Shown here in pieces: positions 1 to 7,140 of a stretch of 64,000 bases of DNA. The DNA is from an uncultured Lachnospiraceae bacterium (GTDB lineage: Bacteria > Bacillota > Clostridia > Lachnospirales > Lachnospiraceae). Position 1 is the first letter of the stretch; each line of letters begins with the position of its first letter. The stretch is from NCBI GenBank assembly GCA_910586555.1, contig CAJUJY010000004.1, positions 1 through 64,000 of the forward strand. The letters are read 5' to 3'. Position numbers and translations under genes: made by a program. Below the pieces are notes generated by a model. The model did not search any database. It was not told the DNA's origin and worked only from the letters and a program-made list of their open reading frames with translations.

Positions 1-15
1 TCTATTAAAAAATTT

Positions 16-723
16 TCATTTTAGGTCTTGACTTTTAATAGTTAGACTTTCCTTAGAAAGCGGGTCCTGTACCTTCTGCTGTGTAACGCTGTTTGCCTTA
101 CTCTCTCTGGAGGATGTAGGCAGTCTTGTGGGGTCAGTCCATTCCGGATGGGCATTGAGGATTTCATCGGGGTCAAGCCAACCCCCGTCCGTTTCCTTAT
201 ACACAAAAACACCGTTCTGCGGAGTGGACGGCCAGTACATCAGCTGATTGGGAAGATAGGAACACTCGTCAAAATAGTCGATGCCGAGCATTTGTGCCAC
301 ATAGCGAGATACGGCAACGAACTCCTCCGGTGCCACATCACGGGTCAGAGGACATACGATTCTTGCCCTCGGATTTTCTTCTGTACTGCTGTGCGTGGTA
401 TAAAGCACAGAAGTATATGGAAAGGTGGCTTCAAACTCCTCAAGAAATTCCTTTGTAATACGGTCACCATCAAGAGAAAGCATAGAGCGTGATTCCACGG
501 TGTCGATTTTTCTGCGTCCGCCCTTAAGGACACCGCCAACAAACCCACTGTGGTCTTTTGCCAGATCACGCTGTGCCTTATTCATCTTGGCGTATTCTTC
601 CGCTGACTCCGGAGTGCGAATGGTCACCTTGAGGCGTTCTTTCAGTTTATTGAAACCGATGGTTTTATTGACCCATGTCTTTGCCTGTCGGCTGCCGCCG
701 TATGCTATATTTAAATCACGCAT
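16..723 (-). CDS. truncated phage primase (N-terminal part of a VirE/VapE-type primase-helicase)
   Basis: The 235-aa product matches the N-terminal primase part of phage proteins that normally reach about 770 aa and continue into a VapE/D5-like helicase domain. Recognisable stretches are the start MRDLNIAYG, the SMLSLDGD acidic motif, RARIVCPLTRD and the SYLPNQLMYWPS block. Family resemblance stops near QDPLSK (about position 55); eleven unrelated residues follow before TGA at 16-18, so the helicase part has been lost or separated. The start at 723 is chosen because ATG follows GAGGAGG at good spacing and overlaps the stop of the upstream gene. It should act in priming of element replication; in this form it is probably non-functional as a helicase. 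Confidence 0.72.
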   Translation of the reverse strand: MRDLNIAYGGSRQAKTWVNKTIGFNKLKERLKVTIRTPESAEEYAKMNKAQRDLAKDHSGFVGGVLKGGRRKIDTVESRSMLSLDGDRITKEFLEEFEATFPYTSVLYTTHSSTEENPRARIVCPLTRDVAPEEFVAVSRYVAQMLGIDYFDECSYLPNQLMYWPSTPQNGVFVYKETDGGWLDPDEILNAHPEWTDPTRLPTSSRESKANSVTQQKVQDPLSKESLTIKSQDLK

Positions 724-1144
724 TTTTGCTAACCTCCTCGCAATTTTGATTGAACCAACGAATGGTCTGATTTCTCTTTTTTGCAATACCGATTTCGTGA
801 GCCATGCCTTTGGAAATCACATCACCGAACACCCACAACTCATTGCACTTACCAAGCAGTACATAATTAAAATGCATGGCATCGGCACGTTCTTCCGGAT
901 TGTCATCCGACATAAACTGCGGATACAGTAAATGCGGCGTTACAGGAATTGCCTTCTGCTCATAAGCAAAACGGCTGTATTTTCTTGCCTGCACAGTGTT
1001 ATATTCTGTATCACCGGAGAACGGGGAGCAGATGTACACCATAGGGCGGAAAGCGGACTGTCTGTCCGCTTTTACCACATTTGTCATTGCCTCATAGCAG
1101 GTCGGGTCATAGTAACCCTCGGCATTGAATTTATCGATTCCCAT
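716..1144 (-). CDS. DUF4406/DUF7768-like protein (nucleoside 2-deoxyribosyltransferase-like fold)
   Basis: The product has 142 aa. From about residue 34 it reads MVYICSPFSGDTEYN, followed by ARKYSRFA, and near the C-terminus ELWVFGDVISKGMAHEI. This layout, an N-terminal YI-SPFSGD strand-loop and a late GMAHEI segment, is that of DUF4406-type proteins, which share the fold of nucleoside 2-deoxyribosyltransferases. Such genes are common passengers of phage replication modules and may act on nucleotides, but the substrate cannot be read from the sequence. The start at 1144 follows AGGAGGTG that overlaps the stop of the antirepressor, so the two are probably translationally coupled. The 3' end overlaps the primase start. 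Confidence 0.72.
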   Translation of the reverse strand: MGIDKFNAEGYYDPTCYEAMTNVVKADRQSAFRPMVYICSPFSGDTEYNTVQARKYSRFAYEQKAIPVTPHLLYPQFMSDDNPEERADAMHFNYVLLGKCNELWVFGDVISKGMAHEIGIAKKRNQTIRWFNQNCEEVSKNA

Positions 1145-1148
1145 AGCG

Positions 1149-1898
1149 TTACACCTCCTGCTCAATCAAAGGCATCATGCCGTCTGATTTCATAAGTTCG
1201 TAAATGAAAAGTCTGCCTTTCTGAGTCCAGTAGGTATGCACCTTCGTATGGGTTTCCCCATCAGTACCCGGATAGCTGTGTGTTTTGGTGCTTGTGTAAC
1301 CCTTCTGTGCGTATTTCTGATACAAAAGCCAAATGTCGCCCTGCTTGAACTGCACACCTTTTTCGTGGAGATAGCGGTTCATCCAGATAGCGGATTTTCC
1401 ATAATCCTTGGCAATGGCTGATGTGGAAATAAGGTCTTTGCAATTAAGCACCACATCGTAGTAGCTAACCTTCGGCTTCATCTCCAAAATCTGCTGATTC
1501 TGAACTGCAATGGTATCTGTCAGTTCCATGTTCTGATGTTTCAGAAGGGCAAGCTGCTGATTTGCAAACTGCAACGCTCTCGCCATAACCGCTTCGGGTG
1601 AGTTCCATGCCTCTTCCACCTGGATAAAATACTGGCGGAACTTTCTGCCGATTTCGGTACGCTGAATCATGCAGAGCTGCTTTGCCATATCAATGGTAAG
1701 CTGATGATTTACCGCAGGACGGCCACCGGAACTTTCGCTCAAAAATGAGCAGAAGTCTGTACCCTCGAAAAAGCCATATTCACACATTCTCGGAAACCAA
1801 TCTTTGTATGCGGTCTTTATCTGCAGAGCATCGTGTAAATCGCGTCCGTTCACAGTAGGGTGCTCACTGTCATAGTTGATTCTGATTAATTCGTCCAT
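1149..1898 (-). CDS. phage antirepressor, AntA/AntB N-terminal and KilA-C-like C-terminal domains
   Basis: The 249-aa protein has an AntA/AntB-type N-terminal half (VNGRDLHDALQIKTAYKDW, later GGRPAVNHQLTIDMAKQLCM and RTEIGRKFRQYFI), a coiled-coil-prone linker around residues 105-135 and a C-terminal ANT/KilAC-like domain (YDVVLNCKDLISTSAIAKDY). Antirepressors of this type inactivate a prophage repressor or act directly on DNA. It follows the polymerase gene and precedes the DUF4406-like gene in the same transcription unit. ATG at 1898 is preceded by AAGGAGG. No repressor gene is visible in the window, so its target is unknown. Confidence 0.85.
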   Translation of the reverse strand: MDELIRINYDSEHPTVNGRDLHDALQIKTAYKDWFPRMCEYGFFEGTDFCSFLSESSGGRPAVNHQLTIDMAKQLCMIQRTEIGRKFRQYFIQVEEAWNSPEAVMARALQFANQQLALLKHQNMELTDTIAVQNQQILEMKPKVSYYDVVLNCKDLISTSAIAKDYGKSAIWMNRYLHEKGVQFKQGDIWLLYQKYAQKGYTSTKTHSYPGTDGETHTKVHTYWTQKGRLFIYELMKSDGMMPLIEQEV

Positions 1899-1923
1899 AG
1901 CGAATCCTCCTTAAAAATGAAAT

Positions 1924-1952
1924 AGGCAGAAGGACTTATATCCCTCTGCCTA
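1924..1952 (-). promoter_or_regulatory. intergenic hairpin before the antirepressor gene
   Basis: AGGCAGAGGGA pairs with TCCTTCTGCCT around the loop TATAAG. It lies immediately upstream of the AAGGAGG ribosome binding site of the antirepressor. No U-run follows, so it is unlikely to be a terminator; RNA processing or translation control is possible. Confidence 0.6.
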
Positions 1953-1983
1953 TAAGCGAAAAATCCGATGGAATCGAACCCCC
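1942..1983 (-). repeat. intergenic repeat copy A with tRNA T-arm-like core
   Basis: Directly after the polymerase stop codon, the minus strand reads GGGGGTTCGATTCC and then ATTTTTCGCTTAT and CAGAGGG. A second copy with the same three blocks lies at 6511-6554. The first block resembles the T-loop stem of a tRNA, but no acceptor, D or anticodon arm is present. Confidence 0.6.
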
Positions 1984-1988
1984 AAATT

Positions 1989-3917
1989 TTAATCTTTTTT
2001 ATAAAAATCGCATTCGTATCCGTCTGCACGAAGGAGTAAGCCTTTCGCCCAAGGCGGAGTCCTGCCCATCTGCTCACAGACTGCATCCAAGGAAACCTTG
2101 CGGTCGCATTCGATGATGATTTCATCATGGACGTGGGCAACGACGTCGCAGTGGCTCAAGGTCTGAATGGCAAACATCAAAATATCCCTTGCGATTGCCT
2201 GCACCACATTTTCCGTGAATTTAGGACCGTAGCTTTCCAGACGCTCCCACTTCTTTGTTGCACCCACACCTTCATAGGTCACTGCCTCGCCGCCGAACTG
2301 ATTCTCTCCCATGCGCGGTTTCACATAGGCAAGCTGTCTGCCGGACGGAAGGGTCAGAAACAGAAATCCACTCTGATAGTGAAATACAATGCCGTGAGTT
2401 TCTGTTCTGATTTTCTCTTTTACGCAAGTCTTCACGGCACGGTCGATATCCCACCACAGCCTGGTTATCATCGGATTGGCATTTCTCCACGCAGATACAA
2501 GAGGCTGAAGTTCCTCCTCCGTAAGACCCATTTCAAGGGCACCCATTGCTTTTAAGGCACCGACCGAACCACCGTAGCCGAGGGCGAGTTCTGCAATTTT
2601 GCCCTTTTGACGCAGATGTCCGTTCACACCGTGCTTTTCAACCGGAACACCAAACATCTGACTGGCACTGCTGCAATAGATGTCTTTGCCTTCCTCAAAT
2701 ACACGAAGACGCCACTGTTCTCCCGCAAGCCACGCAAGAACCCTCGCTTCAATAGCAGAAAAGTCCGCTACGATAAATTTTCTGTCCTTTTGTGGTACAA
2801 AGGCAGTGCGGATAAGTTGGGACAGAGTGTCAGGGATATCTTCATATAAAAGTTCCAGGGCATCATAATTTCCGCTACGCACAAGACCACGAGCCTCTGC
2901 CAGATCTTCCATGTGATTTTGAGGCAGGTTCTGTAACTGAATCAGCCTTCCCGCAAACCTTCCGGTTCGGTTGGCTCCGTAGAACTGAAACATCCCTCTC
3001 GCACGGTTATCCTTGCACACGGCATTTTCCATTGCCGTGTATTTTTTTACACTGCTCTTGGCAAGCTGCTGACGTAAGGAAAGCACATCCGTAATATCCT
3101 GTGGTGCTGTTTTGATTGCCGCCGCCACTTCCTTTTTTCCAAGGCTGTCCATCTCAAGACCGTTCTCTGCAAGCCAGGACTTCATCTGCTGCACTGAGTT
3201 AGGATTGTCGAGCTTTGTCATATCCTGCATCAAAGCCGTCAGATGCTCGCGGCTCTTTTTATCAATTTCAAGTGCCTGTTTTACAAGCACCATATCAACA
3301 CCGATGCCACGGTCATTGACTTCTTCATTAAGGTGGTATTCCTCCCAAATCTTCTGCGGGACAGGAAAGCGGGACAGTTTCTCCTGGATGCCCATCTCGG
3401 TTTCCACATCACGCAAGTTGTATGCCTTAAACTGCTGCCATTTTTCCATATCATGTTCCGGCAGATTTCTTGTGCGGCCGCCGTTGGTTTTGGTAGGTGC
3501 ACAGGGAACACAGAAATATTTGATTAAAGCCTTACCCTCGGTCAGTTTCTGTTTCTCCAACCCAAGAACCGCACCAACACCCTCAAGGGAAAGAGGCAGC
3601 CCCAAGGTTGCCGACCATATCATCGTGCAGTGCCAGCTTTCCGGTTCAAGCCACTCGCCCAGATAATTCGACAGACACACCCTTTCAAATGCAGCGTTGA
3701 AAGCAGTTTTTATAACCCTTTCATCCGATAGTGCGTTTATGATTTCTACAGGGATTTTCTCGCCACAGGCAAGGTCAACCACCTGCACCGGACCACCGTC
3801 CACGGCATAGCCAAACAACAATATTTCAAAATCCTCGCTCTCTGCATATTTGTACACACCGCACTTTTGCAGATTGACCGAGGAGAAAGTTTCGATATCT
3901 ATACTTAATGTCTTCAT
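1989..3917 (-). CDS. phage family A DNA polymerase with 3'-5' exonuclease domain
   Basis: The 642-aa protein has an N-terminal DnaQ-like proofreading domain (SIDIET, residues 5-10) and a Pol I-type polymerase domain. Motif A is VADFSAIEARVLAWLAGE (about 383-400), motif B is RQKGKIAELALGYGG (about 436-450) and motif C is HVHDEI (595-600). All carboxylates expected for catalysis are present. The length fits phage polymerases without the 5' nuclease domain of bacterial Pol I. It would copy the element's DNA together with the ssDNA-binding protein and primase of the same operon. The start is ATG at 3917 after AGGAAGG, preceded by an intergenic hairpin. Confidence 0.95.
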   Translation of the reverse strand: MKTLSIDIETFSSVNLQKCGVYKYAESEDFEILLFGYAVDGGPVQVVDLACGEKIPVEIINALSDERVIKTAFNAAFERVCLSNYLGEWLEPESWHCTMIWSATLGLPLSLEGVGAVLGLEKQKLTEGKALIKYFCVPCAPTKTNGGRTRNLPEHDMEKWQQFKAYNLRDVETEMGIQEKLSRFPVPQKIWEEYHLNEEVNDRGIGVDMVLVKQALEIDKKSREHLTALMQDMTKLDNPNSVQQMKSWLAENGLEMDSLGKKEVAAAIKTAPQDITDVLSLRQQLAKSSVKKYTAMENAVCKDNRARGMFQFYGANRTGRFAGRLIQLQNLPQNHMEDLAEARGLVRSGNYDALELLYEDIPDTLSQLIRTAFVPQKDRKFIVADFSAIEARVLAWLAGEQWRLRVFEEGKDIYCSSASQMFGVPVEKHGVNGHLRQKGKIAELALGYGGSVGALKAMGALEMGLTEEELQPLVSAWRNANPMITRLWWDIDRAVKTCVKEKIRTETHGIVFHYQSGFLFLTLPSGRQLAYVKPRMGENQFGGEAVTYEGVGATKKWERLESYGPKFTENVVQAIARDILMFAIQTLSHCDVVAHVHDEIIIECDRKVSLDAVCEQMGRTPPWAKGLLLRADGYECDFYKKD

Positions 3918-3940
3918 AGCATTTTCCTTCCTATGACAAA

Positions 3941-3967
3941 GGCGGCAGAAGAATATCCTCCGCCGCC
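3941..3967 (-). promoter_or_regulatory. intergenic hairpin before the DNA polymerase gene
   Basis: On the minus strand GGCGGC pairs with GCCGCC around a purine-rich loop, followed at once by the polymerase ribosome binding site region. Its position matches the other hairpins of this module. Confidence 0.6.
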
Positions 3968-3975
3968 CGTCATGC

Positions 3976-4167
3976 TTACTCGGTCACATCATCCTTCTGT
4001 GCAGCCTTTTTCTCTTTGCGTTTGGCAATAAAGCCTTTTACCTTCTTTACCACAAAGCTGATAAATTCGCACACTGCCCATACGATGCCGTTGATGGCAA
4101 GACCGTAGATTAGGCAGAAAAGAACAATCACATCGACCTGTTTCATAAATTCATATAATTCGTTCAT
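3976..4167 (-). CDS. small membrane protein of the replication module
   Basis: The 63-aa product has one strong hydrophobic segment (VIVLFCLIYGLAINGIVWAV, about residues 13-32) and a strongly basic tail rich in Lys, ending in a short acidic stretch. One membrane helix with a cytoplasmic basic tail is predicted. It follows the DUF2815 gene and precedes the polymerase. ATG at 4167 follows GAGG at normal spacing. I recognise no family and its function is unknown. Confidence 0.6.
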   Translation of the reverse strand: MNELYEFMKQVDVIVLFCLIYGLAINGIVWAVCEFISFVVKKVKGFIAKRKEKKAAQKDDVTE

Positions 4168-4202
4168 ATCGTTTTACCTCGTATTTCGTAGTTTTCGTTT
4201 GA

Positions 4203-4232
4203 GGCAGACGGTGGTATTTCACACCGCCTGCC
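4203..4232 (-). promoter_or_regulatory. intergenic hairpin before the small membrane protein gene
   Basis: GGCAG-CGGTG pairs with CACCG-CTGCC around a short loop, the strongest of the module's intergenic hairpins. There is no U-run on the minus strand, so processing or translational insulation is likelier than termination. Confidence 0.6.
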
Positions 4233-4243
4233 AAGGTTTACAC

Positions 4244-4792
4244 TTAAGCCAGGAAATCATCATCCTCAACAGTGGAGAAATCATCGGTTGCGGAAGTACG
4301 GCCGCCAAGATACTCACCGTCACGGATTTTCTGAATGTTGCCAAGACCACAGGCAACGCCACGGTTACCGTTACTGTTAAATGCGTAGAAATTCAAAGAC
4401 ACTCTCGCATAGCAGCCGGAGTACACTTCATCACGGTCGAGAATAGGTTTAACCGCCTTGTCCACAATCTGAGGTGCAGTGGTGCTGTTGGCGTTCACGA
4501 AATAATGACCCTTATAAGCATCATCATCACGCTCTACATCGCCATCTCTCAAAGGCAGCTTGATTGCAGCCTTGTTAGGCTTCTTACCACCGAACTTGGC
4601 GATGCCTTCCTCGATAGCAGCATCCACAGCCGCATTGATAGCGTTGATGGTTTCGGTATCGTCCTTTGGAATCAGCACGGACACAGAATATTTTTCAGTG
4701 CCTCCGTTGATGCTGACAGGCTCCCAACCGTGGAAGTAAGAAAGACGAGTGTTCTTGCCAGTGATAACCTTAGTTCTGTTTACGTTTGCCAT
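4244..4792 (-). CDS. DUF2815 family protein (Enc34-like ssDNA-binding protein)
   Basis: The 182-aa protein begins MANVNRTKVITGKNTRLSYF, followed by PVSINGGTEKYSVSVLIPK, and later has PLRDGDVERDDDAYKGHYFV and GCYARVSLNFYAF, the standard blocks of DUF2815. This family is related to the ssDNA-binding protein of Enterobacter phage Enc34 (OB-fold). It would coat single-stranded DNA during replication or recombination. The acidic C-terminus (EDDDFLA) resembles the partner-binding tails of ssDNA-binding proteins. It lies five bases after the DUF2800 stop, in the same operon as the polymerase. Confidence 0.88.
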   Translation of the reverse strand: MANVNRTKVITGKNTRLSYFHGWEPVSINGGTEKYSVSVLIPKDDTETINAINAAVDAAIEEGIAKFGGKKPNKAAIKLPLRDGDVERDDDAYKGHYFVNANSTTAPQIVDKAVKPILDRDEVYSGCYARVSLNFYAFNSNGNRGVACGLGNIQKIRDGEYLGGRTSATDDFSTVEDDDFLA

Positions 4793-4797
4793 AATTT

Positions 4798-5934
4798 TTA
4801 ATCCTCCATAATTTCATTGAATTCGTTTTTTGCGTCTGAAACATTCATTGCCTGCCTCTTATCCGAAAGGGGAACGAGGGTAGGCTTTCCGGGTGGTTTG
4901 ATTACGAGGCCGCCCAGGATTTCCTCGAACTGCTTTTTGCCCATCAGCTTCTGCATTTCGGTCAGCGTGATAAGACTCTGACGGTAAATATCTGTGTAAC
5001 CGTGTTCCTTGGCTGCCGCCGCCACCGCATCCTCATCGGAAAACTTACGGTTAGAACGACCTTCCACAACCTTGAACCCGCTCCACTGCTTACCGTGGTT
5101 TAGTGCCGCCTCCAGGGCATAAGCACTGATTTCGTTTGCCCACTTGGTGATATCCGGCAACATCGGAAGAATGGATTCAATCTCTTCATCAGTAAGTAAA
5201 GGTGGTAGTTTGAATTCTTCCTCTGCAATACGGAGTTTTTCTGCTGCCCTTGTACGGCACTTGACCACTGCACGGCAGAACTGACACCACTCTCCGGGAC
5301 AATATTCGCCTTCGCCCTTGGCAGCCATTTGTGCCTTGGGTTTCAGTTCGTTTTCCGCCCAATCCTTCAACTCCTCCACGGATACCGTCCACGTTTGAAC
5401 ATTCTCACGTCTTGGCTGGAATATTGAGAGGGAAACTTCTTTGATGTCATACAGGCTTTCATAGACACCAAGGGCTGCGATGCCGTAACACATGAGCTGC
5501 GTATTTCGTTCCGCATCCACAAGGACTCCGAGTCCGTACTTCGCATCAATAATGTGCAGGGTATCGTCTGAAACCATAAGACAGTCTGCCGTTCCATACG
5601 ACCCCGGTACAAAATCCGATAGGTCAACCTTCTGCTCAATCAGCACCAGTGGATCAGGGCAGGTCTGCTTTGCTTTTTCAAGTTGCTCCAACACAAACTC
5701 CACATAGCCGTCAGAGTGTTCTTCCATCTCATCGGTGTTAAATGCGGAAACGGGTCTTTTACTGCGTCTACGGAGCGCCTTCTTCAGCTTGTGTTCGCAC
5801 AGTGCATGAAAGGCGGTACCTTCTTCGGCAGCGTTACTGCTCTTGTTTTCAAACTCCGTTTCCAGGACTGCACTCGGTGTACACGATAACCACCTGTGGG
5901 AACTGGAAGGAGAAAGAAGTGCGTGATTACCCAT
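4798..5934 (-). CDS. DUF2800 protein, Cas4-like PD-(D/E)XK nuclease with four cysteines
   Basis: The 378-aa protein starts MGNHALLSPSSSHRWLSCTP, a typical DUF2800 start, and carries GTADC and HIIDAKYG, equivalents of nuclease motifs II and III, then a Cys cluster CPGEWCQFCRAVVKC that could hold a 4Fe-4S cluster as in Cas4/AddB-type nucleases. It probably processes DNA ends for recombination or replication next to the ssDNA-binding protein. ATG at 5934 follows GGAGGTG and overlaps the stop of the upstream gene by 8 bases; a longer reading frame to 6006 has no good ribosome binding site. Confidence 0.88.
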   Translation of the reverse strand: MGNHALLSPSSSHRWLSCTPSAVLETEFENKSSNAAEEGTAFHALCEHKLKKALRRRSKRPVSAFNTDEMEEHSDGYVEFVLEQLEKAKQTCPDPLVLIEQKVDLSDFVPGSYGTADCLMVSDDTLHIIDAKYGLGVLVDAERNTQLMCYGIAALGVYESLYDIKEVSLSIFQPRRENVQTWTVSVEELKDWAENELKPKAQMAAKGEGEYCPGEWCQFCRAVVKCRTRAAEKLRIAEEEFKLPPLLTDEEIESILPMLPDITKWANEISAYALEAALNHGKQWSGFKVVEGRSNRKFSDEDAVAAAAKEHGYTDIYRQSLITLTEMQKLMGKKQFEEILGGLVIKPPGKPTLVPLSDKRQAMNVSDAKNEFNEIMED

Positions 5935-6280
5935 TGCCAAGCACCTCCGCATCCTTAATAAGGTCTGCGTAATGCTTCGGGTCCACATCTGACAACTTGG
6001 TGCCACCGTACTTGGTAATCAGACCCTTGACCTCGGCTGTCATTCCGTTCTGCGTTTTTACCGCAAGCACGGCACGGACATCTGCCAATGAAGGTGTTTT
6101 TTCTGCTGCTATCTGTTTTGTGGGTTGTCCTGTTTCGACAGGCTTCGACACTTCCTTGGCTTCAACGAAGATTTCCTGGCTGTCTGCGAATGCATAAGCC
6201 ACAGCCTCCAGTCCGTCTGCCAACGAGTGCATCAGCTTCACCACATCAAGGAGCAGGTTAAACTTGTTTGCGTTTGTCAT
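5927..6280 (-). CDS. phage-associated small protein with rrp5-like C-terminal domain
   Basis: The 117-aa product has a variable N-terminal half and a C-terminal domain with LADVRAVLAVKTQNG, EVKGLITKYGGTKLSDVDP and YADLIKDAEVL. Proteins with this C-terminal part recur in phage modules next to DUF2800/DUF2815 genes and are often mislabelled as rRNA biogenesis rrp5; it looks like a small helical nucleic-acid-binding domain. ATG at 6280 follows GGAGGTG. The start overlaps the end of the preceding gene and the stop overlaps DUF2800. The function is not established. Confidence 0.75.
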   Translation of the reverse strand: MTNANKFNLLLDVVKLMHSLADGLEAVAYAFADSQEIFVEAKEVSKPVETGQPTKQIAAEKTPSLADVRAVLAVKTQNGMTAEVKGLITKYGGTKLSDVDPKHYADLIKDAEVLGNG

Positions 6281-6476
6281 GGTTTTCACCTCCTTTCAGT
6301 TCGTGAATCTCGACAGTCTGCACCGAGTCGCCAGGGGACAGAACCAGGACGTTTACCTGCTGACCGAAGAGAAAATCAAGTATTCTCTTACGAATCTGCA
6401 TCGTTCCGCTTCGGACTACCGGAGAAGGTGTGCCGCCGGGTTTTGCAATGTTAATTGAGATTTTGTGTTTTACCAT
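6258..6476 (-). CDS. conserved small phage protein, function unknown
   Basis: The 72-aa product begins MVKHKISINIAKPGG and contains RILDFLFGQQVNVLVLSPGDSV before a basic tail. The ribosome binding site is AAAGGAGG at suitable spacing to ATG at 6476. It is second in the operon after the sigma-like gene and overlaps the next gene by about 23 bases. No recognisable catalytic motif is seen. Confidence 0.65.
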   Translation of the reverse strand: MVKHKISINIAKPGGTPSPVVRSGTMQIRKRILDFLFGQQVNVLVLSPGDSVQTVEIHELKGGENHDKRKQV

Positions 6477-6494
6477 TGCACTTGCCTCCTTTCC

Positions 6495-6515
6495 GAGGAG
6501 TTTTTCTTACCCCTC
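6495..6515 (-). promoter_or_regulatory. intergenic hairpin between the sigma-like gene and the next gene
   Basis: GAGGGG pairs with CTCCTC (one G-U pair) around a loop rich in A, just upstream of the AAAGGAGG ribosome binding site. It is weaker than the other hairpins of the module. Confidence 0.45.
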
Positions 6516-6554
6516 TGTCCATAAGCGAAAAATGATGGGGAATCGAACCCCCTC
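6511..6554 (-). repeat. intergenic repeat copy B with tRNA T-arm-like core
   Basis: The minus strand reads GGGGGTTCGATTCCCC, which folds as a perfect T-arm-like hairpin, followed by ATTTTTCGCTTAT and CAGAGGGG. It lies directly downstream of the sigma-like gene and matches the copy at 1942-1983 downstream of the polymerase. Confidence 0.6.
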
Positions 6555-6567
6555 AAATCAACTTTTT

Positions 6568-7056
6568 TCAAATTTTCTTTTTCAGCGTTGCGTAAATCTT
6601 CGTAAGTCTGTTACGAATAGCCGCCTCGGAAACATTTTCTTCTGCTGCAATCTGCACGTTGGTCATGTTCTTATAGAACTTTTTAACCACAGTTTCTTTC
6701 TGCTTGTCTGTCAGTTCTGAAAGAGCCACCTTCAGCTTTTCCATGCGGATGGAACGCTCTTCGTTTGCGATAGAAGTGAGAATCTGCTGCAGAGGATTGT
6801 AGGTGTCATCCTCAAGGTATGGGTTGCGGTCATCCGCATCGTCGCCGTCCCCATCGTGATAGCCGTCCAAGTGAACAGGACAGTGATATACCTCTCTACG
6901 CTGTGCATCCAGTTCGTCATCGTCCATGCCGTGAAGCTGTGAGATAATGGTTGCGTTTTCTCCGTTTTCACCTGGAGTGATGGTGTAGCTTGTACCATCG
7001 TTGAAGTAATAGATGTAATTTGTACGGTTGTCTTCCGCTGTCTTGAACTTTCTCAT
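6568..7056 (-). CDS. sigma-70 region 4-like regulator (phage sigma-like protein)
   Basis: The 162-aa protein has an N-terminal part with GTSYTITPGENGENATII and an acidic middle, then a C-terminal helix-turn-helix: LSELTDKQKETVVKKFYKN, NVQIAAEENVSEAAIRNR, LTKIYATLKKKI. This is the layout of ECF sigma region 4 and of the small sigma-like regulators that head phage and conjugative-element modules. It lacks a clear region 2, so it probably regulates rather than replaces a sigma factor. It is the first gene of the minus-strand module and may control it. Start ATG at 7056. Confidence 0.8.
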   Translation of the reverse strand: MRKFKTAEDNRTNYIYYFNDGTSYTITPGENGENATIISQLHGMDDDELDAQRREVYHCPVHLDGYHDGDGDDADDRNPYLEDDTYNPLQQILTSIANEERSIRMEKLKVALSELTDKQKETVVKKFYKNMTNVQIAAEENVSEAAIRNRLTKIYATLKKKI

Positions 7057-7078
7057 TTAAAGTCCCTGCCTTTCTTTT

Positions 7079-7097
7079 CCGCCCAATTGGGTGGCGG
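7079..7097 (-). promoter_or_regulatory. hairpin upstream of the sigma-like gene
   Basis: CCGCC and GGCGG form a short stem around CAATTGGGT, 23 bases before the start codon of the sigma-like gene. It matches the position of the hairpins before downstream genes. Confidence 0.5.
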
Positions 7098-7106
7098 CAA
7101 GGACAC

Positions 7107-7140
7107 AAAAAGAGCCGATGTGATGGTACACACCGACTCT
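7107..7140 (-). terminator. terminator or attenuator in the leader of the phage module
   Basis: The minus strand reads AGAGTCGGTGTG, a short loop, CACATCGGCTCT and then TTTTTG, a Rho-independent terminator shape. It lies about 50 bases upstream of the first gene of the operon, so it either ends a short upstream RNA or attenuates the operon. Confidence 0.65.

Larger units (their letters stand above)
1..7056 (-). mobile_element. phage-derived DNA replication module (remnant)
   Basis: Ten genes lie in the same direction with short gaps or overlaps, in an order typical of phage or integrative-element replication modules in Clostridia: sigma-like regulator, two small proteins, DUF2800, DUF2815, small membrane protein, family A DNA polymerase, antirepressor, DUF4406-like protein and primase. 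The base composition is clearly richer in G+C than the AT-rich sequence from about 7.2 kb onward, which suggests a separate origin. No integrase, terminase, capsid, tail or lysis gene is visible, so this is either a fragment or the right end of an element that continues to the left. The terminal gene is truncated, which favours decay. Confidence 0.8.

Noticed and set aside
1971..1984. Possible tRNA gene from the GGTTCGATTCC motif (also at 6539-6552)
   Set aside because: Only a T-arm-like hairpin is present; no acceptor stem, D arm or anticodon arm could be built around either copy.
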